DNA of 19,362 bases. It comes from Opitutaceae bacterium. GTDB taxonomy: Bacteria; Verrucomicrobiota; Verrucomicrobiia; Opitutales; Opitutaceae. Both the position numbers and the translations under genes were made by a program. The notes under the pieces are model-generated. The model searched no databases and was not told where the DNA came from. It worked only from the letters and a program-made list of their open reading frames with translations. Location: positions 1-19,362 of the forward strand of contig JANXSC010000161.1 in the NCBI GenBank assembly GCA_025352845.1. Direction: 5' to 3'. Of the stretch, positions 1 to 7,833 are shown in pieces (within the stretch, counting starts at the first letter, position 1; each line of letters begins with the position of its first letter).

Positions 1-1
1 C

Positions 2-1084
2 AGCGACGTTTTCGCGAAGACCGCCGCGCACGCTGACGACCTCGCGGTCATCCGCTCGATGTGGACCGACATCCCGGCGCACGAAGTCGCCACGGTGTTC
101 ATGAACACCGGCTCGCTCCGCATCTCGAAGCCCAGCATGGGCTCGTGGCTCGTTTACGGCCTTGGCACCGAAAACCAAAATCTCCCGGGGTTCATCGCCC
201 TCCGCGGCGGCGGTCTCCCTCCGGGCGGCGCGGCCAACTACTCCTCCGCCTTCCTCCCCGGCGTCTTTCAGGGCACCAGCATCAACACGCAGGCGCCCTC
301 CGTGCCGCAGATGATTCAGAACATCCGCAACAGCTATGTCGGCAAGGTCGAGCAGCGCCGCCAGCTCGACTTCGTTCATCAGTTGAACGAAATCCACGCG
401 CAAAATCTCCAGCGCGACGCCGCGCTCGAGACGCGCCTGCAGAGCTACGAAATCGCCTTTCGCATGCAGACCGAGGCGATGGATGCCTTCGACATCAACA
501 AGGAGTCCGACGTCACCCGCGCAGCCTACGGCATCGCAGGTCCAGGCGGCGGGCGCGGCGGCCCGAGCGAACAGGGCAAGCAACTCCTCATCGCGCGCCG
601 CCTGGTTGAGCGCGGCGTCCGCGTCGTCCAAGTCTGGCACAACGGCTGGGACCACCACCAAGACATCCAGACGCGCCTGACTGCCAAGGCCGGCGAAATC
701 GATCAACCGCTCGCGGCCCTCATCGCCGACCTCAAGCAACGCGGGCTCTTCGACTCCACACTGATCGTCTGGGGCGGCGAGTTCGGCCGCAAACCCACGC
801 GCGACCGCAACAGCGCCGACACTGAAAAAGCCGGCCGCGATCACAACGCCAAGGCCTTCTCCGTCGTCATGGCCGGCGGCGGCATCAAGGGCGGCACCGT
901 CCACGGCGCGACCGACGAGTTCGGCGGCGCCGCCGTGAAGGACAAGGTCCACCCGCACGATCTCCACGCCACGATCCTACAGTGCATGGGCATGGATCAC
1001 ACCAAGCTCACGTATCGCTTCAACGGCCGCGATTTCCGCCTCACCGATGTCGCGGGCAACGTCGTCAAACCGATTCTCGCCTGA
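2..1084 (+). CDS. DUF1501 family secreted protein, 5' truncated
   Basis: The reading frame is open from base 2 with no start in view, so the N-terminus (usually carrying a Tat-type signal) lies outside the window; the first internal ATG at 59 is not the true start. The protein reads into the typical DUF1501 core: VIRSMWTDI near the left edge, then WHNGWDHHQDI, a WGGEFGRKPTRD stretch, GRDHNAKAFSVVMAGGG, and a C-terminal VHPHDLHATILQCMGMD segment. DUF1501 belongs to the alkaline phosphatase/sulfatase fold; the His/Asp-rich WDHH, GEFGR and GRDHN motifs look like the metal-site residues of that fold. Its substrate is unknown. It ends five bases before the PSD1-type cytochrome gene on the same strand, so the two are almost certainly co-transcribed; the families commonly pair in Planctomycetes and Verrucomicrobia. 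Confidence 0.93.
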   Translation, partial: SDVFAKTAAHADDLAVIRSMWTDIPAHEVATVFMNTGSLRISKPSMGSWLVYGLGTENQNLPGFIALRGGGLPPGGAANYSSAFLPGVFQGTSINTQAPSVPQMIQNIRNSYVGKVEQRRQLDFVHQLNEIHAQNLQRDAALETRLQSYEIAFRMQTEAMDAFDINKESDVTRAAYGIAGPGGGRGGPSEQGKQLLIARRLVERGVRVVQVWHNGWDHHQDIQTRLTAKAGEIDQPLAALIADLKQRGLFDSTLIVWGGEFGRKPTRDRNSADTEKAGRDHNAKAFSVVMAGGGIKGGTVHGATDEFGGAAVKDKVHPHDLHATILQCMGMDHTKLTYRFNGRDFRLTDVAGNVVKPILA

Positions 1085-1089
1085 ACGCC

Positions 1090-3753
1090 ATGAGCCGCGT
1101 CCCTTTCGTTCCTTTGGTCGCTTTGGTCCTCTCCCTTTTCGCGACCGCTGCGCTACGCGCCGCCGACACCCCGGCGAAATTCTCGCCCGCCGATCTCCAG
1201 TTCTTCGAAACGAAGATCCGCCCGCTCCTAGCCGACAAGTGCTACAAGTGCCACAGCAAGGAGAGCGACAAAGTAAAGGGCGGCCTCCTGCTCGACACGC
1301 GCGAGGCCCTCCTCCACGGCGGCAACACCGGCCCCGCCATCGTCGCCGGCAATCCCGACAAATCGCTCCTCATCCAAGCCGTCCGCTACAAAGACGAGGA
1401 TCTGCAGATGCCGCCCAAGGGCGAAAAACTTTCCGATCAACAGATAGCCGATCTCACGGAATGGGTGCGCCGCGGCGCGCCCGATCCGCGCAGCAACGTC
1501 GCGAAGGGCTCGAGCGTCGCCTACGCTGGCGTCGGCAAAAATCACTGGGCCTTCAAGCCGGTGCAAAAGCCCGCGCTCCCCACCGTCCAAAACACCGCGT
1601 GGGTAAAAAATCCGGTGGACAATTTCGTCCTCGCGAAGCTCGAGGCCAACGGCATGACGCCCAACGCGCCCGCCGACAAAGCCACGCTCATCCGCCGCAT
1701 CTATTTCGATTTGACCGGGCTGCCTCCGCACCCGCTTGAGGTGCAGAACTTCGTTAAGGACACCTCGCCCGACGCCTATGCCAAGGTCGTGGATCGGCTC
1801 TTGGCCTCGCCACAGTATGGCGAGCACTGGTCGCGCTACTGGCTCGATGTCGCGCGCTACTCCGACACCAAGGGCGACGCCAAGGGCCAGGAAGACCTGC
1901 GCTACCCGCACGCGTGGACCTACCGCGACTGGGTGATGAACGCCTTCAACGCCGATCTCCCCTACGACAAGTTTATCATCGCTCAGATCGCCGGCGACTA
2001 CTTGTCGAACTACATCGAGAAGCAGGCCAAGTCGAAGACCGCCACTCCGCCCGCGCGCCCGACCTCGGTCGGCAAAAACGTCGCCGGCTCCCTCGATCCG
2101 GCCGTGGAGTTGCCCGCCGTCGAAGTCACCGCCAATCGCAACGTCGACACCCGCTGGCCGCTCGCAGCAGAGGGCTTTCTCACGCTCGGCAACCAGTTCA
2201 ACGGCCGCAAGGACGACATCATCGGCGATCAAATCGATGTGACGACGAAGGCCTTTCTCGGGCTCACCGTCGCCTGCGCTCGCTGCCACGATCACAAGTT
2301 CGATCCGATTCCGACGAAGGACTACTATTCTCTCTACGGCGTCTTCGCCAACAGCATCCAGCCCGCCCAGCTCCCGACTCAGAAAGCCAATTTGCCACAG
2401 ACCGAGGAGCTGCTCGACTACATGGCGAAGTCCGCAGAGCTCGACAAACGCCAGACGGAGTTGAACGCGCGGCAGGCGGAATTCCGCCGCTCTTACTCCG
2501 GCAAGGGCAAGGCCGCGGCCAAAATGGACACCTCGCGACGGGAAATGCAGCAGAAGCTCCAGCGCGACACCCGCCAGCTCCAGACCGATATCGGTGACCT
2601 TGAGCAGAAGCACGCTGGCGCGCCGCCGCGTGTCAACGCCCTCTACGACGTGCCGCGCTCGCGCGATTACAACGTCCTCCTCCGCGGCGAAGCCGCCAAC
2701 AAGGGCGACATCGTCCCGCGCCGTTTCCTCGAAATCCTCTCCCCCGATCCGAAAAAGCGCCCCGAGTGGCACAACGGCTCCGGCCGTTGGGAGCTCGCGC
2801 TCGCCATCGCGGATCCGAAGAACCCGCTCACCGCGCGCGTGATGGTCAACCGCATGTGGCAACAGCACTGGGGCACGGGCTTCGTCGAGACGCCCGACGA
2901 CCTCGGCAACATGTCCTCGATTCCCACGCACCCCGAGTTGCTCGACTGGCTCTCCGCCACCTTCGTCGAAAACAAGTGGTCGGTCAAATCGCTGCACCGC
3001 CTGATCGTCCTCAGCGCCGCCTACCAACAGAGCAGTCTCAACAACCCGAAATTCGCCGAGCTCGATCCCAACAATAAATTCCTCTGGCGCTATAATCTTC
3101 GCCGGATGGATTTCGAGGAAGTGCATGACTCGCTCCTCGCCATCACCGGCGAACTCGACCTCACCTACGGCGGCAAGCCGGTGCCGATCTCCAGCGAGGG
3201 CTTCGCGAAGCGCCGCGCCGTTTACACGCTCATCGATCGCACCAATCCCGCGGAGTTGCTCACGCAGTTCGATTTCCCGAGCCCGGATGTCGCCTCGGGC
3301 CGCCGCTACGAAACGCTCGTCCCCCAGCAGGCGCTGTTTCTCATGAACAGCCCCATGGTGATCGAGACCGCGCGCAAACTCGTCGACCGCCCCGCCTTCG
3401 CCGAGGTCGGAAGCGATCAGGAGCGCGTCACGCTGCTCTACCTCGCGATCTTCCAGCGCTGGCCCACGCGGCAGGAAGTCGAACTCGGCCTCCTATACGT
3501 GAACTCTAATCCGACCGGCACCGAGGTGGTGCTGCCCGGCAACGAGCCGCCCGCCGCGAAACAGATCCCGAATCCGCGCGATGCCAAAATCGCCGCGAAA
3601 AAACCCGAGATGATGGCGATGGCCGGCAAGAAGGGGCAGGGCCGTTTCAACACCCAGGTTGGTGGCGTCTATGAAAAGCACGCGCCACTGGATGCCTGGA
3701 CCAAGCTCGCGCACGCCCTCTTCCAGAGTAACGAGGCGATGTTCTACAACTAA
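1090..3753 (+). CDS. PSD1 and planctomycete cytochrome C domain-containing protein (DUF1549/DUF1553)
   Basis: An 887-residue exported protein. I chose the ATG at 1090, just after the DUF1501 stop, because it gives a clean signal peptide ending near ALRAAD; the frame is open further upstream but overlaps DUF1501. Domain order is a PSCyt1 cytochrome-c-like domain with a heme motif C51-Y-K-C54-H55, then PSCyt2 (DUF1549, about residues 165-410) with a second motif C396-A-R-C399-H400 followed by DHKFDPIPTKDYYSLYGVF, a charged coiled-coil stretch (about 448-510), and PSD1 (DUF1553, about 540-830) with GRWELALAIADPKNPLTARVM-like and VNRMWQQHWG sequences. The family is thought to work outside the cytoplasm in Planctomycete-type polysaccharide use, but the reaction is not established. 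No strong Shine-Dalgarno is visible. Two CxxCH sites suggest up to two covalent hemes. Confidence 0.95.
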   Translation: MSRVPFVPLVALVLSLFATAALRAADTPAKFSPADLQFFETKIRPLLADKCYKCHSKESDKVKGGLLLDTREALLHGGNTGPAIVAGNPDKSLLIQAVRYKDEDLQMPPKGEKLSDQQIADLTEWVRRGAPDPRSNVAKGSSVAYAGVGKNHWAFKPVQKPALPTVQNTAWVKNPVDNFVLAKLEANGMTPNAPADKATLIRRIYFDLTGLPPHPLEVQNFVKDTSPDAYAKVVDRLLASPQYGEHWSRYWLDVARYSDTKGDAKGQEDLRYPHAWTYRDWVMNAFNADLPYDKFIIAQIAGDYLSNYIEKQAKSKTATPPARPTSVGKNVAGSLDPAVELPAVEVTANRNVDTRWPLAAEGFLTLGNQFNGRKDDIIGDQIDVTTKAFLGLTVACARCHDHKFDPIPTKDYYSLYGVFANSIQPAQLPTQKANLPQTEELLDYMAKSAELDKRQTELNARQAEFRRSYSGKGKAAAKMDTSRREMQQKLQRDTRQLQTDIGDLEQKHAGAPPRVNALYDVPRSRDYNVLLRGEAANKGDIVPRRFLEILSPDPKKRPEWHNGSGRWELALAIADPKNPLTARVMVNRMWQQHWGTGFVETPDDLGNMSSIPTHPELLDWLSATFVENKWSVKSLHRLIVLSAAYQQSSLNNPKFAELDPNNKFLWRYNLRRMDFEEVHDSLLAITGELDLTYGGKPVPISSEGFAKRRAVYTLIDRTNPAELLTQFDFPSPDVASGRRYETLVPQQALFLMNSPMVIETARKLVDRPAFAEVGSDQERVTLLYLAIFQRWPTRQEVELGLLYVNSNPTGTEVVLPGNEPPAAKQIPNPRDAKIAAKKPEMMAMAGKKGQGRFNTQVGGVYEKHAPLDAWTKLAHALFQSNEAMFYN

Positions 3754-3774
3754 TCGCCCCGAAAGAATCCACGA

Positions 3775-3817
3775 GACAAGCCGCGGCCGATTTGGTCGCG
3801 GCTTTCTTTTTTTTCGG
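3775..3817 (+). terminator. Intrinsic terminator after the DUF1501-PSD1 pair
   Basis: An 11-bp stem, AAGCCGCGGCC against GGTCGCGGCTT with one mismatch and a 5-base loop, is followed directly by a T-rich run (ctttctttttttt). It lies 25 bases after the PSD1 gene stop and before the convergent small gene. This is the usual rho-independent layout for the + strand operon. Confidence 0.85.
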
Positions 3818-3821
3818 CCGG

Positions 3822-4259
3822 TTACGGTCCGGAGAGTTTGGGCGCTTCTTCGCCACCCCGGCCGCCCAACATGGGCTCGGCCGACTCCACAAAGCGCAGC
3901 CCTTCCTGAAACGTCCAGAGCCAGCACGCCCCGTCGCGCCGATCATGCACCAAAAGAAAATCGGGCGGGATCGTCGGCCCGCGACCCACGATGCGATATT
4001 TTCCGCGCGTCACGCGCTCGAGCAAGTCGGGCAGCAGCGAAACCGGCCGCGCATCGTCGAGCGTCACCGTCCAGCTGCCTCCCACCCCAATCGGCACACG
4101 CGACTGAAAATAGTAGCCGAAAAAACGCGGCGGCACGAAATGCCCGGTGGCGCGCAGTTTCCGCAACTGATGATCGACCAGGTCGATGAACCCGATCCGG
4201 CTCGGGAAATCGACCGGCAGCGTAAAGCCGGGCAGAGGAATCAGGAGGTTTTCGGTCAT
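3822..4259 (-). CDS. Hypothetical protein, unrecognised family
   Basis: A 145-residue cytoplasmic-looking protein with no signal peptide or membrane segment. I prefer the ATG at 4259 (MTENLLIPLPGF); a GTG start at 4268 would add three residues. The chain is rich in aromatic and proline residues, with a central FFGYYFQSRVPIGVGGSWTVTLDD section, PDLLERVTRGKYRIVGRGPTIP, and a WLWTFQEGLRF section before a glycine-rich tail. I do not recognise the family and assign no function. It is divergent from the SufE-like gene and convergent with the PSD1 gene, with the terminator of the latter just beyond its stop codon. The reading frame is uninterrupted and base usage matches its neighbours, so it is likely a real gene. 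Confidence 0.72.
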   Translation of the reverse strand: MTENLLIPLPGFTLPVDFPSRIGFIDLVDHQLRKLRATGHFVPPRFFGYYFQSRVPIGVGGSWTVTLDDARPVSLLPDLLERVTRGKYRIVGRGPTIPPDFLLVHDRRDGACWLWTFQEGLRFVESAEPMLGGRGGEEAPKLSGP

Positions 4260-4354
4260 GGTAGGCACCGGCTTCTCATAACGGCTCGTTGGGCCCGGCG
4301 CTGAAGTGCCACGCGCGGGCTTGCCGGCCTTTCCCCGACCGGCACGCTCTCCGC

Positions 4355-4768
4355 GTGTTCCTCTCCGAGCGGCTCCAACGCCTGCGCGACGACTTCGCGA
4401 TGTTCGACGACCCGCACGAGCGGCTGACCGCCGTGATCGATCGCGCGCGAAAAATTCCTCCGCTGCCTCCCGCTGACCGCACCGACACCCACCGCGTGCA
4501 TGGCTGTGTCTCCGTGGTCTGGCTCGTCCGCGAACGACGCGGCCCGGACTGCCACTTCCGCGGCGACGCCGAATCGCCGCTCGTGCGCGGCCTCGTCGTG
4601 TTTCTGTGCGATTTCTTCACCGGAGCGCCCGCCGCTGAAATCGCCTCCACCGATCTCGATCCGCTCGCCGAACTCGGGCTCACGAAACATCTATCCCCCA
4701 CCCGCCAAAACGGCCTCGCCGCCGTGCGCGCCGCCATCCGCGCCTGCGCGCAAACCCCAACCGTCTGA
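4355..4768 (+). CDS. SufE family sulfur acceptor (SufE/CsdE-like)
   Basis: SufE-type proteins take the persulfide sulfur from a cysteine desulfurase (SufS or CsdA) and pass it on for Fe-S cluster assembly or other sulfur transfer. The family signature is plain: an N-terminal helix LQRLRDDFAMFDDPHERLTAVID, VHGCVSVVWLV with the active-site cysteine, then a FRGDAESPLVRGLVVFL-like section, and LGLTKHLSPTRQNGLAAVRAAI at the C-terminus. I chose GTG 4355 because it gives 137 residues and puts the catalytic cysteine at position 51, the same number as in E. coli SufE; a TTG at 4289 would add 22 residues that do not look like the family. No cysteine desulfurase or SufBCD gene is in the window. The nearby tcdA gene makes a CsdE-like role plausible. 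Confidence 0.88.
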   Translation: MFLSERLQRLRDDFAMFDDPHERLTAVIDRARKIPPLPPADRTDTHRVHGCVSVVWLVRERRGPDCHFRGDAESPLVRGLVVFLCDFFTGAPAAEIASTDLDPLAELGLTKHLSPTRQNGLAAVRAAIRACAQTPTV

Positions 4769-4853
4769 ATCATGAGGATCGCAGAGGACACGCCTGCCAT
4801 CCCAAGGGAATCGATCACCTCCGCGATCCACGAATCCGGCGCGCTGCAATTTC

Positions 4854-5693
4854 ATGAATCTTTACGACGCCCATAATCATTTCCACTTCCCCGCCCTGCT
4901 CCCGCACCGCGCCCAAGTGGCCGCCGATCTGCGCGCGATCGGGTTGCGCCGCGCGGTCGTCAACGGCACGTGCGAGGAAGAGTGGCCGGTCGTCGCCGCG
5001 CTCGCCGCCGAGCACGCTTGGATTCTGCCCAGCTACGGCGTCCATCCGTGGGACGCGGGCAACCGCTCGGCCGGCTGGCTCGACACGCTCCGCGCCCGCC
5101 TCGTCGCCGAACCCGCCAGCCAGGTCGGCGAGATCGGCCTCGACCGCTGGATCATCGACGACCTCCGCCCCGACGATCCGCGGCTCGCGGGTCTCCGCGT
5201 CGCGCCGCTCAGCGAGCAGGCGGATGTTTTCGCCACGCAACTCGCCCTCGCCACCGAGCTGAACCGCGCCGCTTCGATTCACTGCGTGCGCGCGATCGGT
5301 GCGCTGCACGATCTCCTCCGCACGGCGAAACTTCCCGCGCGCGGTTTTCTGCTTCACTCCTACAGCGGCCCGATCGAACTCGTGCAGCCCTTCGCTGATC
5401 TCGGGGCCTATTTTTCCTACAACGGAGAATTTCTCCAACCCAAGCATGACGCCAAGTCCGAGGTGTTTCGCGCCGTCCCGATCGAGCGCCTTCTCGTGGA
5501 AACCGACGCGCCCGCGACGGAACTCCCCGCGCCGCACCGCCGCTTCACGCTGCCCGACACCTCCGCGGGTGAGCACGTGAACCATCCCGCCAATCTCGCG
5601 GCCACCTATGCCGCCCTCGCGCAAATCCGCAGCATCACCGTCGAGGCGCTGGCTGCCCAAGTGGCGGAAAATTTTCAGCGCTTGTTTTATTGA
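4854..5693 (+). CDS. TatD family metal-dependent hydrolase
   Basis: A 279-residue TIM-barrel hydrolase of the TatD DNase family, which uses metals held by histidines and acidic residues to cleave DNA or related phosphoesters. Visible family marks are the N-terminal metal motif YDAHNH (H7, H9), SYGVHPWD, VGEIGLDRW with the metal-bridging glutamate, ASIHCVRA, FLLHSYSGP, and the C-terminal LVETDAPA carrying the conserved aspartate. Length is close to the usual 255-280 residues. The ATG at 4854 starts exactly at the conserved N-terminus. It follows the SufE-like gene by 85 bases on the same strand and overlaps the end of the convergent tcdA gene by 7 bases. The physiological substrate cannot be told from the sequence. 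Confidence 0.92.
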   Translation: MNLYDAHNHFHFPALLPHRAQVAADLRAIGLRRAVVNGTCEEEWPVVAALAAEHAWILPSYGVHPWDAGNRSAGWLDTLRARLVAEPASQVGEIGLDRWIIDDLRPDDPRLAGLRVAPLSEQADVFATQLALATELNRAASIHCVRAIGALHDLLRTAKLPARGFLLHSYSGPIELVQPFADLGAYFSYNGEFLQPKHDAKSEVFRAVPIERLLVETDAPATELPAPHRRFTLPDTSAGEHVNHPANLAATYAALAQIRSITVEALAAQVAENFQRLFY

Positions 5694-6499
5694 TCGACCG
5701 GCGCGGTGAGCGCACGCACGACCTCGCCCGCCGCGAGGAGGCCAAACGCGCCGGTCACAAACCCCGCCGTGCCAAGGCCCGTCTCGCAATCGAGCGTCAG
5801 CGTGCTGCCCGGCTCCGGCTGCGCTGCGCACGTGCCGTCGGCCCACGGAAAAACCGGCGACTCAGTCGACCACACGCAACGCACGCCCATGCGCGTGATC
5901 CCGCGGTGCGCGCCGGATGAGAACCCATGATCGCGCCGCAGTTTTTTTCGCACCTGCCGCAGCAGCTCGTCGCCCGCCTCGCCAATGTCGCCCGCGTGAA
6001 TCTTGCCCGCGTCCCGTCGCCCGCCCGCCGCGCCCACCGTGAGCACCGGCACGCCGCGCTCGCGACCGCCCGCGATCAAGAGCGCCTTGTGCGACATCCG
6101 GTCGACCGCATCGACGATGAAATCGAAACGCGGGGCCAGCAGTCGCTCCGCCGAACCCGCCGTGAAAAATTCCCGCACCTCCGTCACGCGGCACTCCGGG
6201 TTGATCAGGCGCACGCGTTCCGCGAGCACCGTCACCTTGGGCCGCCCGATCTGGCCGTCGAGTGCGGGGAGCTGGCGGTTCACGTTGGTCACACACACAT
6301 CATCGAGATCGACGAGCGTGAGCGCGCCGACGCCGCTGCGCGCCAAACCTTCGACGACCCACGAGCCTACGCCGCCGACGCCGACCACGCACACATGCGC
6401 GGCGCGCAACCGCTCGAGACCGGCATTGCCGAAAAGCCGCGCCACACCGCCAAAGCGCTCGGCGAAGTCGCCCGGGCGCACCTGCGCATCCGCGTTCAT
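5687..6499 (-). CDS. tcdA: tRNA threonylcarbamoyladenosine dehydratase TcdA (ThiF/E1-like)
   Basis: TcdA uses ATP to cyclise the t6A base at position 37 of ANN-decoding tRNAs into ct6A. The 270-residue chain starts RFGGVARLFG, then has the nucleotide-binding glycine motif GVGGVGSW (about residues 40-47), LVDLDDVCVTNVNRQ, IVDAVDRMSHKALLI, VGAAGG, RMGVRCVWSTE, and near the C-terminus DCETGLGTAGFVTGAFGL, all in the order found in E. coli TcdA (CsdL/YgdL). The length matches that family rather than ThiF, MoeB or HesA, and the CxxC zinc pairs of MoeB are absent. ATG 6499 is a good fit. It is followed downstream, convergently, by tatD; the redoxin gene lies 49 bases upstream on the same strand and could share a transcript. 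Confidence 0.92.
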   Translation of the reverse strand: MNADAQVRPGDFAERFGGVARLFGNAGLERLRAAHVCVVGVGGVGSWVVEGLARSGVGALTLVDLDDVCVTNVNRQLPALDGQIGRPKVTVLAERVRLINPECRVTEVREFFTAGSAERLLAPRFDFIVDAVDRMSHKALLIAGGRERGVPVLTVGAAGGRRDAGKIHAGDIGEAGDELLRQVRKKLRRDHGFSSGAHRGITRMGVRCVWSTESPVFPWADGTCAAQPEPGSTLTLDCETGLGTAGFVTGAFGLLAAGEVVRALTAPVDQ

Positions 6500-6548
6500 G
6501 TGGCGGGCTGGCGAACGGTTTTCCCGGCAAGGTTCCGCGGTATCGCCC

Positions 6549-7688
6549 TCACTTCTTCGGTGGCTCGAGCAGGCGCTTCAACTGGCCCTCAATCTGGTTC
6601 GCGGGCAGATTGGGCGTGAGCGTCAGGCCCTGCATGGATGTCTGCAAAATGCCTTTCTGATCGAAGAGGAGCAGTGCCGGGACGCCCGTCACGTTTAGCT
6701 TCGGGGCGAACGCGTTCTTCGCGCCCTTGCCATCGAAGTGCACCGGCCACTTGAGGCCGGCCTCCTTGATGGCGGCGAGAACCTTCGGCCGATCCTCCTC
6801 CTTGTCGAAATTCACGGTCACGATCTCGAAGCCCTTCTTCCGGTAGTCGGACATGACGCGCTGGAGTCCCTCCAGATTCGTCACCGACCCCTTGTTGCTG
6901 GCGCTCCAGAAATAAAGCGCGACGACCTTGCCGCGCAGCTGCGCGAGATCGACCTCCTTGCCGTCGAGCGCGGTGAACTTCAGGTCGTAGGGCACCTTGC
7001 GGATTTCGATGAGGTTGAGCTCGGTCTGCGCCATGCCGGCGATGCCCTTGTCGGCGTGCGTGAGCATTTTTTTCAGGTGCTCCTCCGCCTTGGTAAAATT
7101 GGACCCCGAGACCGCGATGAGCAGATGGGCATAGGAACGCTCACGATCGAAAAGCAACCGGCCCGACTGTGGCGCCTCGGCCAGCGCGTCGATCTTCTCG
7201 CGGAGCGCAGGCAGGCCAGCCGCCGGGTTGGGCGCGGCGCGCACTTCGGCATCATACGACGCCGCATCGACGGCGAGCATCGCGGCGGCGGCCGGCTCGC
7301 TCACGCCGTCCTTGAAGCGCTCGTTGGTGACTGCGAGACGGAGATTCGAAAGATAGGACGTGCGCAGGGCCATCTGCTTGGAATCGACATTGTTGTTGCC
7401 GTAAAACGCGAGTTCCCGGACCACCTCGTTCACTTTTCCGTGCGTCGGGTTCTTCAAGAGGTAAGCGACGCCGGCGGCGATCACCTTTTGGAAACGGGCC
7501 TGATCCTTCGGGCCCGGCTCCTTGCGGATCTTGTCAAACTCGTCGAACGCGAGGTCAGCGGGCGTCTTCGGCGGCGGGGCTTTTTTTTCGCCGCCCTTGT
7601 CGCCGCCCTTCGGGGCCTGGGCAAGGAGGGCGGAGCCGCAGACGAGGAGGCACAGCAAGAGGAAAGCGGAAACAAATCGGATTTTCAT
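6549..7688 (-). CDS. Secreted thioredoxin-fold (TlpA/AhpC-TSA-like) protein lacking the CxxC motif
   Basis: A 379-residue exported protein. The ATG at 7688 gives a textbook signal peptide (MKIRFVSAFLLLCLLVCGSALLAQ) followed by a Lys/Pro/Gly linker; the longer open frame to 8144 overlaps the divergent DUF1080 gene and is rejected. Residues about 45-230 form an alanine-rich, probably helical region. Residues about 233-375 form a TlpA-like thioredoxin fold: FTALDGKEVDLAQLRGKVV, ALYFWSASNKGS, IVTVNFDKEE and VTGVPALLLFDQKG with the conserved cis-proline P337. Where TlpA/ResA proteins have WCGPC, this protein has S-N265-K-G-S268, and the only cysteines are in the signal peptide, so it cannot be a thiol oxidoreductase. 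A structural or binding role is likelier. It is divergent from the DUF1080 gene with 145 bases between starts. Confidence 0.88.
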   Translation of the reverse strand: MKIRFVSAFLLLCLLVCGSALLAQAPKGGDKGGEKKAPPPKTPADLAFDEFDKIRKEPGPKDQARFQKVIAAGVAYLLKNPTHGKVNEVVRELAFYGNNNVDSKQMALRTSYLSNLRLAVTNERFKDGVSEPAAAAMLAVDAASYDAEVRAAPNPAAGLPALREKIDALAEAPQSGRLLFDRERSYAHLLIAVSGSNFTKAEEHLKKMLTHADKGIAGMAQTELNLIEIRKVPYDLKFTALDGKEVDLAQLRGKVVALYFWSASNKGSVTNLEGLQRVMSDYRKKGFEIVTVNFDKEEDRPKVLAAIKEAGLKWPVHFDGKGAKNAFAPKLNVTGVPALLLFDQKGILQTSMQGLTLTPNLPANQIEGQLKRLLEPPKK

Positions 7689-7833
7689 GGGGCGGATCGT
7701 CGGGGGTTGGGGGAGTTCGCAGAACGTGGACTCGCTAGCGGAGCGCACGCGAGCCGCAAGGCAATCTCGCGCTTCCGGTGAAGTCGAAAATAATGTTTCA
7801 CTGGCGTCCGCAACGGACACGCTGGCACTGCCC

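Noticed and set aside
1228..3126. A 632-residue open frame on the - strand
   Set aside because: It is fully antisense to the PSD1-type cytochrome gene, whose domains and heme motifs are plain. Long antisense frames are expected in DNA this GC-rich, and the product shows no family pattern.
7522..7833. An upstream extension of the DUF1080 protein
   Set aside because: It overlaps the redoxin gene in antisense and places the signal peptide 104 residues inside the protein.
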